This document shows positions 14,542-20,129 of a DNA stretch of 27,570 bases, in pieces. The notes below the pieces were generated by a model. That model did not search any database. It was given only the letters and a program-made list of their open reading frames with translations, and was not told the origin of the DNA. The position numbers were made by a program, and so were the translations under genes. Each line of letters begins with the position of its first letter. The first letter of the stretch is position 1. Source of the stretch: a virus; the IMG/VR virus record IMGVR_UViG_3300025415_000010, positions 1-27,570 of that record; one strand, 5' to 3'.

Positions 14542-14879
14542 TTTGTTAGTCTTTCAAGGTTACGGTTACTGGCTTCTTGGGTACGCCACGCTTCAAAACG
14601 TAGCTTTGCCGCTTCCAGGCGGTACTTCCACATTTCTGTTTTGTACGTTGCCGCGCCAATAGCTTTGCATAAGTCTTGATATTCTTGGCTGGCGTAAGCT
14701 TCACGTTCTTGGGCGCCCAAACTTTGTTCGCTTGATTGTTTCATTTTTATGGCTTTTAGGCTGGATTTATAGGCTTCTAATTCAGCCAGTTCACCCTTTG
14801 CTTTAGCGTATTCCGGGGCAAATTCGTATAGATAATCTACACAATCATTGGGGTCAACTACACGGGTTTCAGCTTTCAT
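14538..14879 (-). CDS. Hypothetical helical protein (coiled coil)
   Basis: I chose the ATG at 14879 (113 residues) because it overlaps the stop of the tiny membrane gene as ATGA and has GGA upstream. The longer reading from 14891 has no ribosome site. The sequence is almost entirely helical and charged (AKAKGELAELEAYKSSLKAI, YKTEMWKYRLEAAKLRFEAW). It resembles small coiled-coil phage proteins of unknown role that accompany replication genes. Confidence 0.72.
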   Translation of the reverse strand: MKAETRVVDPNDCVDYLYEFAPEYAKAKGELAELEAYKSSLKAIKMKQSSEQSLGAQEREAYASQEYQDLCKAIGAATYKTEMWKYRLEAAKLRFEAWRTQEASNRNLERLTK

Positions 14880-14971
14880 CGTTCCATCCATATTTTAGCT
14901 ACTACTAACAAAACAAAAACCCAAAGCACTAGGCCGCTAAAAAAGAAAAATATAAAAATAAGTTCATTCAT
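14876..14971 (-). CDS. 31-residue membrane peptide
   Basis: The frame from the ATG at 14971 reads MNELIFIFFFFSGLVLWVFV, then LLVVAKIWMER. The single very hydrophobic segment with a positive C-terminus predicts N-out/C-in insertion. Its start overlaps the stop of the 77-residue gene and its stop overlaps the next start, both as ATGA, so it bridges two genes. It could be a lysis-timing or membrane-anchor peptide; there is no direct evidence. Confidence 0.62.
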   Translation of the reverse strand: MNELIFIFFFFSGLVLWVFVLLVVAKIWMER

Positions 14972-15201
14972 CGCCAATCCCCAATTTGTCCACGGTTGCC
15001 TTTTTTCCATTGGTCGTACATATCTTTAGCAAGTTGCTCACGGCGTTTATCAAACTTAGGATTAGCAAAATAACTCCTAAAACCGGTAAGCCCAAACTTG
15101 GTACGGTATATAAGTAATTGTCTAATTTCGCACTCATACCGCCATCTTTCCAATATGTTGTTGGATTCGTTGTCGGTACTGTCCCATTGTTTCCCCGGCA
15201 T
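14968..15201 (-). CDS. Hypothetical small basic protein
   Basis: 77 residues from the ATG at 15201. The C-terminal two thirds (ERWRYECEIRQLLIYRTKFG, FDKRREQLAKDMYDQWKKGN, RGQIGDWR) look like a compact helical phage domain with a closing GNRGQIGDWR. The start overlaps the primosome-like gene by 68 nt, unusually long. A TTG at 15153 would shorten the overlap but has no Shine-Dalgarno, so the N-terminus is uncertain. Confidence 0.68.
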   Translation of the reverse strand: MPGKQWDSTDNESNNILERWRYECEIRQLLIYRTKFGLTGFRSYFANPKFDKRREQLAKDMYDQWKKGNRGQIGDWR

Positions 15202-15508
15202 AAGCTTTTAGTCCCAGTTCGCGGCCTTTAGCCAATGTTAATTCATCGGTACTATACCAAGGCATAGCTGGGCGTTTTGCTTCTTTTGGGGTCATGTCCA
15301 GTTCATCTTCCCAGCGGCCTTGATTAATCCAAGTGCTTGCATGGGGGATAAAGTCTGATTCAGTACCCTTTAATTTCCAGTACGCAACGTGTTCTTCAAT
15401 GGCTTCTATTGCTTGGGTTTGTTCGTCCTTTGTCAGCCGGTTAAACGCCCCCAGGGCGGCACGTTTAGCTACCTTCCTGGGGTAATGTTTCCAAAAGGTT
15501 TCAAACAT
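15134..15508 (-). CDS. Phage replication accessory domain (primosome/DnaT-type C-terminal domain)
   Basis: 124 residues. FETFWKHYPRKVAKRAALGAF at the start and FIPHASTWINQGRWEDEL near residues 52-69 form the FWxxYPRKxxKxxA...IPHxxTWxNxGRWEDE pattern seen at the end of many phage replication initiators and helicase-loader-type proteins. Here it stands alone, without the usual N-terminal winged-helix part, so it may work with another protein or be a trimmed initiator. It is the second gene after the 15713 start, fitting an early replication role. AGG lies 7 nt from the ATG. Confidence 0.78.
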   Translation of the reverse strand: MFETFWKHYPRKVAKRAALGAFNRLTKDEQTQAIEAIEEHVAYWKLKGTESDFIPHASTWINQGRWEDELDMTPKEAKRPAMPWYSTDELTLAKGRELGLKAYAGETMGQYRQRIQQHIGKMAV

Positions 15509-15713
15509 TTTCAGCCTGATTGTAATAATTATTGATGGCTTTTATTGCTTTGTCGCAAATTGCATCGCTTCTGCACCAACGGCCATTAGGAGTAAAAAAT
15601 TCAAAACTTGTTGCATTTTTTTCTAATGTTGCGGTGTATTCATTATCAAAAATTGTTTTTGAATATTCAGTACCGTTTTCTCTAGTAATGAACCAAACGT
15701 CTGTAACTTTCAT
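15501..15713 (-). CDS. Hypothetical small protein, first gene of the leftward operon
   Basis: I chose the ATG at 15713 (70 residues) since AAAGGA sits 7 nt upstream and the promoter/hairpin cassette lies directly before it. A longer frame from 15785 would run through that promoter. It reads MKVTDVWFITRENGTEYSKT, then mixed beta strands and a helix (AICDKAIKAINNYYNQAENV). It is likely a small early protein of the leftward unit; no family recognised. Confidence 0.75.
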   Translation of the reverse strand: MKVTDVWFITRENGTEYSKTIFDNEYTATLEKNATSFEFFTPNGRWCRSDAICDKAIKAINNYYNQAENV

Positions 15714-15782
15714 TTTTTTTCCTTTTGTTTTCACGGTAAAGCACCGTATTAATAATTTACTAAAGTAATCTTTACTTGTAAA
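15714..15782 (-). promoter_or_regulatory. Promoter plus 5'-hairpin leader cassette, copy 1 (leftward)
   Basis: On the minus strand: TTTACA at 15782-15777, a 17-nt spacer, TAAATT at 15759-15754, then a hairpin ACGGT-gcttt-ACCGT (15747-15733) starting where the transcript should begin. An A-rich leader with AAAGGA and the ATG at 15713 follow. A palindrome TTACTTTAGTAA (15768-15757) overlaps the -10. The layout and about 30 nt of sequence match the cassettes at 17005 and 19590. It should drive the long leftward operon. Confidence 0.75.
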
Positions 15783-15850
15783 CAATTATTTTCTAGTGAT
15801 ATACCCTAATATCTAATAACTGTTGTATTTATGTTGCTTTTTGGTGGACA

Positions 15851-16025
15851 AACCTAGCCCACCTAGGTTGCCTTAATAAGTTTTGCTTTTCGGAGCCACT
15901 TAACCCGTCAGTCGTTCAGGAAACCGGCACTAACTTCGCCACCGGCATTTGCGTTATTACATTCCTTATCCCCCAGTAACGCTTCTATTCTGACCGCTGG
16001 TGGTGGTGAATCCCCAATCAGAACG
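15851..16025. ncRNA. Structured noncoding region (candidate regulatory RNA)
   Basis: No gene fits the 466-nt gap 15714-16179. This part is more GC-rich than its surroundings and holds several inverted repeats: AACCTAG/CTAGGTT (15851-15857 with 15863-15869), GCGTTA/TAACGC (15951-15956 with 15977-15982) and TTCTGA/TCAGAA (15988-15993 with 16018-16023). Overlapping the first is an alternative stem (15842-15864; on the minus strand GGTGGGC with GTCCACC, including one G-U), so two structures are mutually exclusive. Expression and strand are not shown; the G-U favours the minus strand. Confidence 0.35.
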
Positions 16026-16041
16026 ATTGCGAATAAGAAAC

Positions 16042-16138
16042 AAAAAACCCCTTAGTGGATAGACTGTATGGAAACTAAACTAATTAAATGGTTCAAGTGC
16101 ATTTAATTAATTCAGAACAATCTACCCATTAAGGGGTT
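16042..16138 (-). terminator. Long imperfect hairpin with T-run after the methyltransferase gene
   Basis: Arms 16046-16066 and 16118-16138 pair over 21 positions with few mismatches (AACCCCTTA with TAAGGGGTT is perfect at the base). An inner perfect stem TAATTAAAT/ATTTAATTA (16081-16089 with 16101-16109) sits in the loop. On the minus strand the base is followed by TTTTTT, so it could end the HTH-methyltransferase transcript. It is much larger than a usual terminator and may be a stable small RNA or a remnant of an inverted-repeat element. Confidence 0.55.
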
Positions 16139-16179
16139 CTAACTTCAGCGGTTTCCATGTCGCAATGGTTAAAACTATA

Positions 16180-16749
16180 TCACATATTTCCCCATTGGTC
16201 AGCCATTGCATCAGCAATTCCTTGATAAGTTGTGCTTCTTAATTTCCAACGGTCTGCGCTGGGCGGCAATTTATGCAAACGTTGTTCACGTCCTTCAACA
16301 ATATTTGTTGGTTGTAATTCCGGCAAACCTTTTAACCATAAGCAAGTAGCTTTAGTTTCACCATGCCCAAACATCCAAGGTTTAATAATTTGATTTTGCC
16401 GCCTACCAATGATTTCTACGGCGTATTTGTGCATTATTGGATTTTCAATTGCAAATTTAGGAATGTTGCAATCTAACAATTTTTTAAAAAAATTAGCACC
16501 ATCACGCATTTTGTCCCAACGGCCTTCTTGCTTATAAAGCCATGAAACGCCTGAATTACACAAATAAGTGCATGGTGGATGGGCTACCATCAAATCCCAG
16601 CCATCATTAATAATGTCAAAAATATTGCCTTGGTAATGCGGCCCTTCGGCATCAGAAGGCAATAAATCACAACTCATAGCTTCGTGCCCCCCCCCGATGA
16701 ACGCATCACGTACACGTCCTGAATACTCACAAGCTACTAAAACTTTCAT
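16180..16749 (-). CDS. DNA cytosine methyltransferase-like protein
   Basis: 189 residues, short for a C5-methyltransferase but typical of a phage family with the pattern VLVACEYSGRVRDAF (motif I-like, residues 3-17), DLMVAHPPCTYL with the catalytic-type Pro-Cys at 59-60, and FAIENP at about 99-104 (motif VI-like). The C-terminal part has PWMFGHGETKATCLWLKGLP and ends IADAMADQWGNM. It may modify phage DNA against host restriction; the specificity is unknown and a full target-recognition domain is not evident. The start overlaps the HTH gene stop as ATGA. A run of nine Gs encodes three consecutive glycines at codons 19-21. Confidence 0.82.
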   Translation of the reverse strand: MKVLVACEYSGRVRDAFIGGGHEAMSCDLLPSDAEGPHYQGNIFDIINDGWDLMVAHPPCTYLCNSGVSWLYKQEGRWDKMRDGANFFKKLLDCNIPKFAIENPIMHKYAVEIIGRRQNQIIKPWMFGHGETKATCLWLKGLPELQPTNIVEGREQRLHKLPPSADRWKLRSTTYQGIADAMADQWGNM

Positions 16750-16976
16750 AAATTTTTAAGTTCCGGCCACACGACCCACCAGTTGTCAGGAAACAACGTT
16801 TTCCTAGTTACTAATCCATGACTTTCGCGTTCAATGGTTGCGGCCATTAACGTTAATGGACCCATCGGAATAGCATCCTTGTTGCGCCATTGACACACCG
16901 CTTGAACGCTTACGCCACATAGCTTTGCGACCTTTGCGGGCTTTCCTAACAAGTCAATTAATTCTGCATTAGTCAT
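16746..16976 (-). CDS. Cro/YdaS-like HTH transcription regulator
   Basis: 76 residues. A helix-turn-helix lies at about residues 12-36: KPAKVAKLCGVSVQAVCQWR, with the AKLCGVSVQAVCQW spacing of Cro/YdaS-like proteins. A short segment (AATIERESHGLVTRKTLFPD) as in that group follows. AGGA sits about 7 nt upstream of the ATG. It is divergent from the rightward early promoter at 17005, so it is well placed to repress that promoter and its own. It is likely the early-switch regulator and may bind the TTTACTTTA-type elements there; this is inference. Confidence 0.85.
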   Translation of the reverse strand: MTNAELIDLLGKPAKVAKLCGVSVQAVCQWRNKDAIPMGPLTLMAATIERESHGLVTRKTLFPDNWWVVWPELKNL

Positions 16977-17004
16977 TTATTTTCCTAAAATTACTAAATA
17001 TTTC

Positions 17005-17075
17005 TTTACAAGAACTAAATTTTACTTTACATTTGTCAGTACGGCAATGTCGCCGTGATAAATAAGGAAATAAAA
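17005..17075 (+). promoter_or_regulatory. Promoter plus 5'-hairpin leader cassette, copy 2 (rightward)
   Basis: TTTACA at 17005-17010, a 17-nt spacer, TACATT at 17028-17033, then the hairpin ACGGC-aatgtc-GCCGT (17041-17056) at the predicted transcript start, then AAGGAAATAAAA and the ATG at 17076. The TTTACTTTA element is present but, unlike the other two copies, not a full palindrome. It faces the HTH gene across about 100 nt, the arrangement of a divergent phage control region. Confidence 0.72.
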
Positions 17076-17324
17076 ATGCAAAACGAATTAAGCCAGCTAA
17101 TGTTGGAACATGAAGAATTCCTAGAAAAAGCTTTAGATGACATGGAATTTAGTAATGAATTCCTGACCCAAGAACAAGTTGATTGCATCCGTCAAGCTTG
17201 TGGAAAACCACGTAATAGTCACGTTAACCCATTGTTACGTGATGTGATAAATGACTTTGCCAATGTTTTTGGAAGTAATTTCAAAAAATTTGATGAAGAA
17301 ACTAAAAAAATGTTTGGAAAGTGA
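17076..17324 (+). CDS. Hypothetical early protein
   Basis: 82 residues from the ATG at 17076, preceded by AAGGAA. A GTG at 17055 would put the start inside the leader hairpin and is rejected. The protein is acidic and helical (SQLMLEHEEFLEKALDDMEF) with a C-terminal FGSNFKKFDEETKKMFGK. It is the first gene of the rightward unit and overlaps the next by a GTGA or lies 5 nt from its ATG. No family is recognised; the position predicts very early expression. Confidence 0.75.
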   Translation: MQNELSQLMLEHEEFLEKALDDMEFSNEFLTQEQVDCIRQACGKPRNSHVNPLLRDVINDFANVFGSNFKKFDEETKKMFGK

Positions 17325-17329
17325 AAAAA

Positions 17330-17974
17330 ATGATAATTGCAAAAAGAAACAATTCAGGCACCAGCGACTTTAAATTACCGCCATCAGGTAGCTTTCTAGC
17401 CCGTCTATATCGCATTATTGACCTTGGCACCCAAACAACTGAATGGATGGGTAAAAAGAAAATGCAACGCAAAGTATTGTGTATGTTTGAGTTGCACGGG
17501 GAAGATAACGATGGCAATCCGTTAGTTATGGATGACGGCAAACCAATGGTTGTTTCAAAGCGTTATACGCTATCCCTAGACGAAAAAGCCACATTGCTAA
17601 AGGACTTACAAGCTTGGCGCGGAAAAGAGTTCACACAAGAAGAATTAGACGGTTTTAGCCTAGAAGTATTGCTGGGCAAATTCTGTATGGTTTCTATCAC
17701 GCATAGCGAATACCAAGATAAAACTTATGCCAATATTGCCAGCATCAGCCAGGTGCCGGCCGCATTGAAAAAGCTTGGCGAACCCGTTGGTGTCAATGAA
17801 ACTTTAATGTTTTCTATTGACCCGTGGGATAGAGAAAAGTTTGATAAGTTATCACAAGGGTTGCAAGATTTAATTAAAAAATCTGCTGAATACCGGAACA
17901 CCTTTGATACTGCGCCAGCTAAACAAGGTGCAACAATTGAAGATGATAATTTTGATGATATACCTTTTAATTAG
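17330..17974 (+). CDS. Putative single-stranded DNA-binding protein
   Basis: I chose the ATG at 17330 (214 residues); a GTG at 17321 is possible. The body looks OB-fold-like with SGSFLARLYRIIDLGTQTTE and SKRYTLSLDEKATLLKDLQA, a pattern seen in phage replication proteins of poorly known function. The C-terminus is EDDNFDDIPFN: a disordered acidic tail ending almost exactly like bacterial SSB (DFDDDIPF), the tip that recruits repair and replication partners. An SSB or SSB-like annealing cofactor is therefore likely. The Cas4/RecB-like nuclease downstream is a plausible partner. Confidence 0.75.
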   Translation: MIIAKRNNSGTSDFKLPPSGSFLARLYRIIDLGTQTTEWMGKKKMQRKVLCMFELHGEDNDGNPLVMDDGKPMVVSKRYTLSLDEKATLLKDLQAWRGKEFTQEELDGFSLEVLLGKFCMVSITHSEYQDKTYANIASISQVPAALKKLGEPVGVNETLMFSIDPWDREKFDKLSQGLQDLIKKSAEYRNTFDTAPAKQGATIEDDNFDDIPFN

Positions 17975-17982
17975 AATGGGTC

Positions 17983-17988
17983 TATAAT
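17983..17988 (+). promoter_or_regulatory. Possible -10 element before the HNH gene
   Basis: A perfect TATAAT lies just after the SSB-like gene and 30 nt before the ATG at 18018. No convincing -35 box is found at 16-18 nt. It is a weak internal promoter candidate at best. Confidence 0.25.
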
Positions 17989-18017
17989 GGTTGTATGTTC
18001 AGGCAAGGATATACAAC

Positions 18018-18455
18018 ATGATTCATTCAAAAAAATGCTTTAAATGCCAAGACGTCAAGTTATTAACGGATTTTTATAAACATCCAGCAATGCTTGACGG
18101 TCATGTTAACAAATGCAAAGAATGTAATAAAAAAGACGTTTTAGAACATCGTTTAAAAAATATTGACCGTATTCGTGAATACGATAGGGTTAGAAGTAAA
18201 AATGCTGAACGTATGAAAACTGCTTCTGAAATTTCAAACGCTTGGCGTAAAGCTGATAAACGTAGAACTAAATGTCAAAACGCAGTTAGACGTGCAATAC
18301 AAAATGGAATTTTAATTCGTATGCCATGTATTAGATGTAACGCTGAAAAAAGTTTAGCCCATCATGAAAATTATGATGAACCGTTAAATGTTATGTGGCT
18401 TTGTCAACCATGCCACAAACAACGACACAAGGAAATATTAAATGAAATGCGCTGA
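18018..18455 (+). CDS. HNH endonuclease-like zinc protein
   Basis: I chose the ATG at 18018 (145 residues) with AAGGA 8 nt upstream; a TTG at 17991 is the longer option. The N-terminal zinc knuckle is CFKCQDVKLLTDFYKHP with CKECNKKD. The C-terminal HNH-like part has PCIRCNAEKSLAHHENYDEP and WLCQPCHKQRHKE, with the His-His-Asn and Cys-x-x-Cys-His ligands in order. The middle is basic and helical. Such proteins occur as stand-alone phage HNH genes, often homing or repair-type nucleases; the activity here is untested. Codon use looks similar to its neighbours. Confidence 0.8.
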   Translation: MIHSKKCFKCQDVKLLTDFYKHPAMLDGHVNKCKECNKKDVLEHRLKNIDRIREYDRVRSKNAERMKTASEISNAWRKADKRRTKCQNAVRRAIQNGILIRMPCIRCNAEKSLAHHENYDEPLNVMWLCQPCHKQRHKEILNEMR

Positions 18456-18675
18456 ATGTAAACATTTTGCTGGCCAACCGGGCGACCGGTATGGTTTGTG
18501 CAGAAGATACCCAAAAAACGAAAATAAATCACAAGAAGATTTGTGTGGTGAGTTTTCATTAAAAATCTTTCCACAAAAAGAAGTTGAAGTTGAAGTTGAA
18601 TTTATTCGTGAATACGATATAACTACTGACGAATTCAAACCCAAACGTGGAAGAAAACCCAAAAATGTTGATTAA
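18442..18675 (+). CDS. Small four-cysteine (zinc-ribbon-like) protein
   Basis: 77 residues starting inside the HNH gene (14-nt overlap), with GGAAATATTAA before the ATG. Cysteines at 3, 6, 20 and 35 (CAECKHF, YGLCRRYP, EDLCGEF) could bind one zinc ion. An acidic VEVEVE stretch and a basic end (KPKRGRKPKN) follow. It overlaps the nuclease gene downstream by 11 nt. Small Cys-rich proteins are common beside phage recombination genes. Function unknown. Confidence 0.72.
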   Translation: MKCAECKHFAGQPGDRYGLCRRYPKNENKSQEDLCGEFSLKIFPQKEVEVEVEFIREYDITTDEFKPKRGRKPKNVD

Positions 18676-19453
18676 GGAACGTCAAAGTGAAAGTGGACAT
18701 TGGTACGACCGTGAAGGCAATCCAGCCTACACAACAATTGGCAAAAATGGCAAACCCAGGGGAACAACCTTACGTGACGCCCGCAGTCAAAATTTGTGTC
18801 CATCGGTCACTACCATCCTGGGTGTCGCCGCACGACCTGGGTTGGACTTATGGAAACAACATCAGGTTTTATTATCTGCGCTAACCTTACCTAAAGAACC
18901 GACTGAATCGGAAGAATCATGGCTTGAAAGGGTCATGATGGATTCCAAGCAAACTGGACGTATTGCCGCGGAACGTGGTACGGCCATCCATGCGACCATA
19001 CAGGCGTTATTTGAAGGTGCTTTGATACCTGAAGCCATGCCAATCTGTCGGCCGGTAGAACAGGCCATTAAAGACCATTTTGGGGAACAATTGTGGTTGC
19101 CGGAATTAAGCTTTGCACATCCTATGGGTTTTGGTGGCAAATCAGATTTGACGGCCAAAGCAAAGCATGATTTTGCTGGTATTTCTATTGACGTCAAAAC
19201 CAAAGAAACTACGGACATTTCTAAAATTGACGTTTATCCGGAACACGGTATGCAATTAGCCGCTTACCGCCAAGGTTTTAATATGCCAGCCGCCAGGTGC
19301 GCCAATGTGTTTGTAGGCTACAAAATGGTTGAAGGCACTATTGTTTTTACTGGCGTTAAGGTTATTGAACATGCCGCAGAAGATTTGGACCGCTATTGGT
19401 TAATGTTTACTAAACTGTTAGAGTTTTGGCAGTTAAAGAACAACCATAAATAG
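18665..19453 (+). CDS. Cas4/RecB-like PD-(D/E)XK exonuclease
   Basis: The start is the ATG at 18665 (262 residues). A GTG at 18647 has no ribosome site. The RecB-family motifs are in order: GTAIHATIQ with H109, the FGGKSDLTAK block with D161, ISIDVKTKET with D176 and K178, and QLAAYRQG with Q197 and Y201 (the QxxxY motif). This supports a metal-dependent DNA exonuclease, probably for 5'-end resection in phage recombination or replication. It is encoded after an SSB-like protein, the natural partner of such an enzyme. Confidence 0.87.
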   Translation: MLIKERQSESGHWYDREGNPAYTTIGKNGKPRGTTLRDARSQNLCPSVTTILGVAARPGLDLWKQHQVLLSALTLPKEPTESEESWLERVMMDSKQTGRIAAERGTAIHATIQALFEGALIPEAMPICRPVEQAIKDHFGEQLWLPELSFAHPMGFGGKSDLTAKAKHDFAGISIDVKTKETTDISKIDVYPEHGMQLAAYRQGFNMPAARCANVFVGYKMVEGTIVFTGVKVIEHAAEDLDRYWLMFTKLLEFWQLKNNHK

Positions 19454-19542
19454 GGCGGTTAACGGGGCGTTGAAGGATGCAACAAGGTGGGGCTTTTCCC
19501 CGTTTCGACCCACCAGCTATCAGTTGCCAAATTCACGCCCTA
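19451..19542 (+). ncRNA. Structured intercistronic element (candidate RNA)
   Basis: TAGGGCG (19451-19457) and CGCCCTA (19536-19542) pair perfectly and enclose further nested pairs: GCAAC with GTTGC, GGTGGG with CCCACC, and a GGGG-ctttt-CCCC tip that competes with the last one. The 5' arm begins within the stop codon of the exonuclease gene. No T-run follows the closing arm. It could stabilise the upstream mRNA, act as a leaky attenuator or be a processed RNA. Confidence 0.45.
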
Positions 19543-19589
19543 CTCTGTTGCAGATTTACAACTAAGGGTATGTCCTAATAAAATATCGC

Positions 19590-19661
19590 TTTACAAGTGA
19601 AGTTTACTTTAGTAAATTATCAATACGGCAACGGTGCCGTGATTAAACAAAGGAAAAAATC
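19590..19661 (+). promoter_or_regulatory. Promoter plus 5'-hairpin leader cassette, copy 3 (rightward)
   Basis: TTTACA at 19590-19595, 17-nt spacer, TAAATT at 19613-19618, then the hairpin ACGGCA-acgg-TGCCGT (19625-19640), the strongest of the three, then ATTAAACAAAGGAAAAAATC and the ATG at 19662. The palindrome TTTACT-tt-AGTAAA (19603-19616) overlaps the spacer and -10, a typical repressor position. It gives the last rightward genes their own promoter. Confidence 0.77.
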
Positions 19662-19940
19662 ATGAAAGCAATCGACATTCAGTTAAGCAAAATTGACCAG
19701 TTGGGTATGTTGTTGGCCCAAATCGCTGACTTGGAAAAACAAGCAGATGCAATCAAAAACGAACTTAAACAAAATGAAGGCCACATTGAAGGCAATTTGT
19801 TTAAAGCTTGCGTTACCCTTTCACAACGCGCTACCGTTGACAATAAAGCAGTATTCGCAGAAGCCAATGTGCCAGCAGAATTAATTGCCAAGCACACCAA
19901 AACTACTGCCGTAATCACTTTAAAAGTTACATCCAAATAA
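19662..19940 (+). CDS. Hypothetical coiled-coil early protein
   Basis: 92 residues. The first 40 form a helix with heptad spacing (LGMLLAQIADLEKQADAIKN). A small mixed domain follows (FKACVTLSQRATVDNKAVFA, TTAVITLKVTSK). This helix plus TVDxKAV pattern is common in small phage proteins of unknown role found near recombination genes. It is driven by its own cassette promoter. Function unknown; DNA-binding or accessory roles are possible. Confidence 0.75.
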   Translation: MKAIDIQLSKIDQLGMLLAQIADLEKQADAIKNELKQNEGHIEGNLFKACVTLSQRATVDNKAVFAEANVPAELIAKHTKTTAVITLKVTSK

Positions 19941-19945
19941 TCTAG

Positions 19946-20014
19946 GACAGGCCGTTGACACTATTCAGCTTTATGGCCCGTGGGGATTTCAAACTAAAAA
20001 GACCTCGGCCTGTC
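19946..20014 (+). other. Long-loop hairpin before a membrane-peptide gene
   Basis: GACAGGCCG (19946-19954) pairs perfectly with CGGCCTGTC (20006-20014) across a 51-nt loop, between the stop at 19940 and the AAGGAAAACAA ribosome site at about 20022. A 9-bp G/C-rich stem of this kind should form in the mRNA. No T-run follows, so it is more likely a regulatory or stabilising element than a terminator. Confidence 0.55.
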
Positions 20015-20033
20015 ACCCAATTAAGGAAAACAA

Positions 20034-20129
20034 ATGAAAGACTTTATATTAGGCGGTTTATTAGGGGCGGCAATAGCCGTGTTTTTAGTAATTGTTTATG
20101 GATTTAGGATTGGGGTATATCACTTATGA
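20034..20129 (+). CDS. 31-residue membrane peptide
   Basis: ATG at 20034 with AAGGA 7 nt upstream. The frame reads MKDFILGGLLGAAIAVFLVI, then VYGFRIGVYHL: one transmembrane segment with small residues (GGLLGAA) that could pack in a multimer. The stop overlaps the next ATG (ATGA). It is the fourth such peptide in the window and the only one in the rightward block. Function unknown; a superinfection or membrane role is possible. Confidence 0.65.
   Translation: MKDFILGGLLGAAIAVFLVIVYGFRIGVYHL

Noticed and set aside
15714-15785. Longer start at 15785 for the first leftward gene
   Set aside because: It would overlap the promoter and hairpin cassette, and the ATG at 15713 has a strong AAAGGA site.
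16081-16110. TTCAAGT tRNA-like T-loop inside the long hairpin
   Set aside because: No acceptor partner, anticodon arm or D-arm fits. The segment is the loop of a simple palindrome.
15714-16179. CRISPR-like or integrase attachment array in the large gap
   Set aside because: The repeats are single inverted pairs, not regularly spaced direct repeats, and no integrase gene is present.
17055-17078. GTG start at 17055 for the first rightward gene
   Set aside because: It would start inside the leader hairpin, while the ATG at 17076 has an AAGGAA ribosome site.
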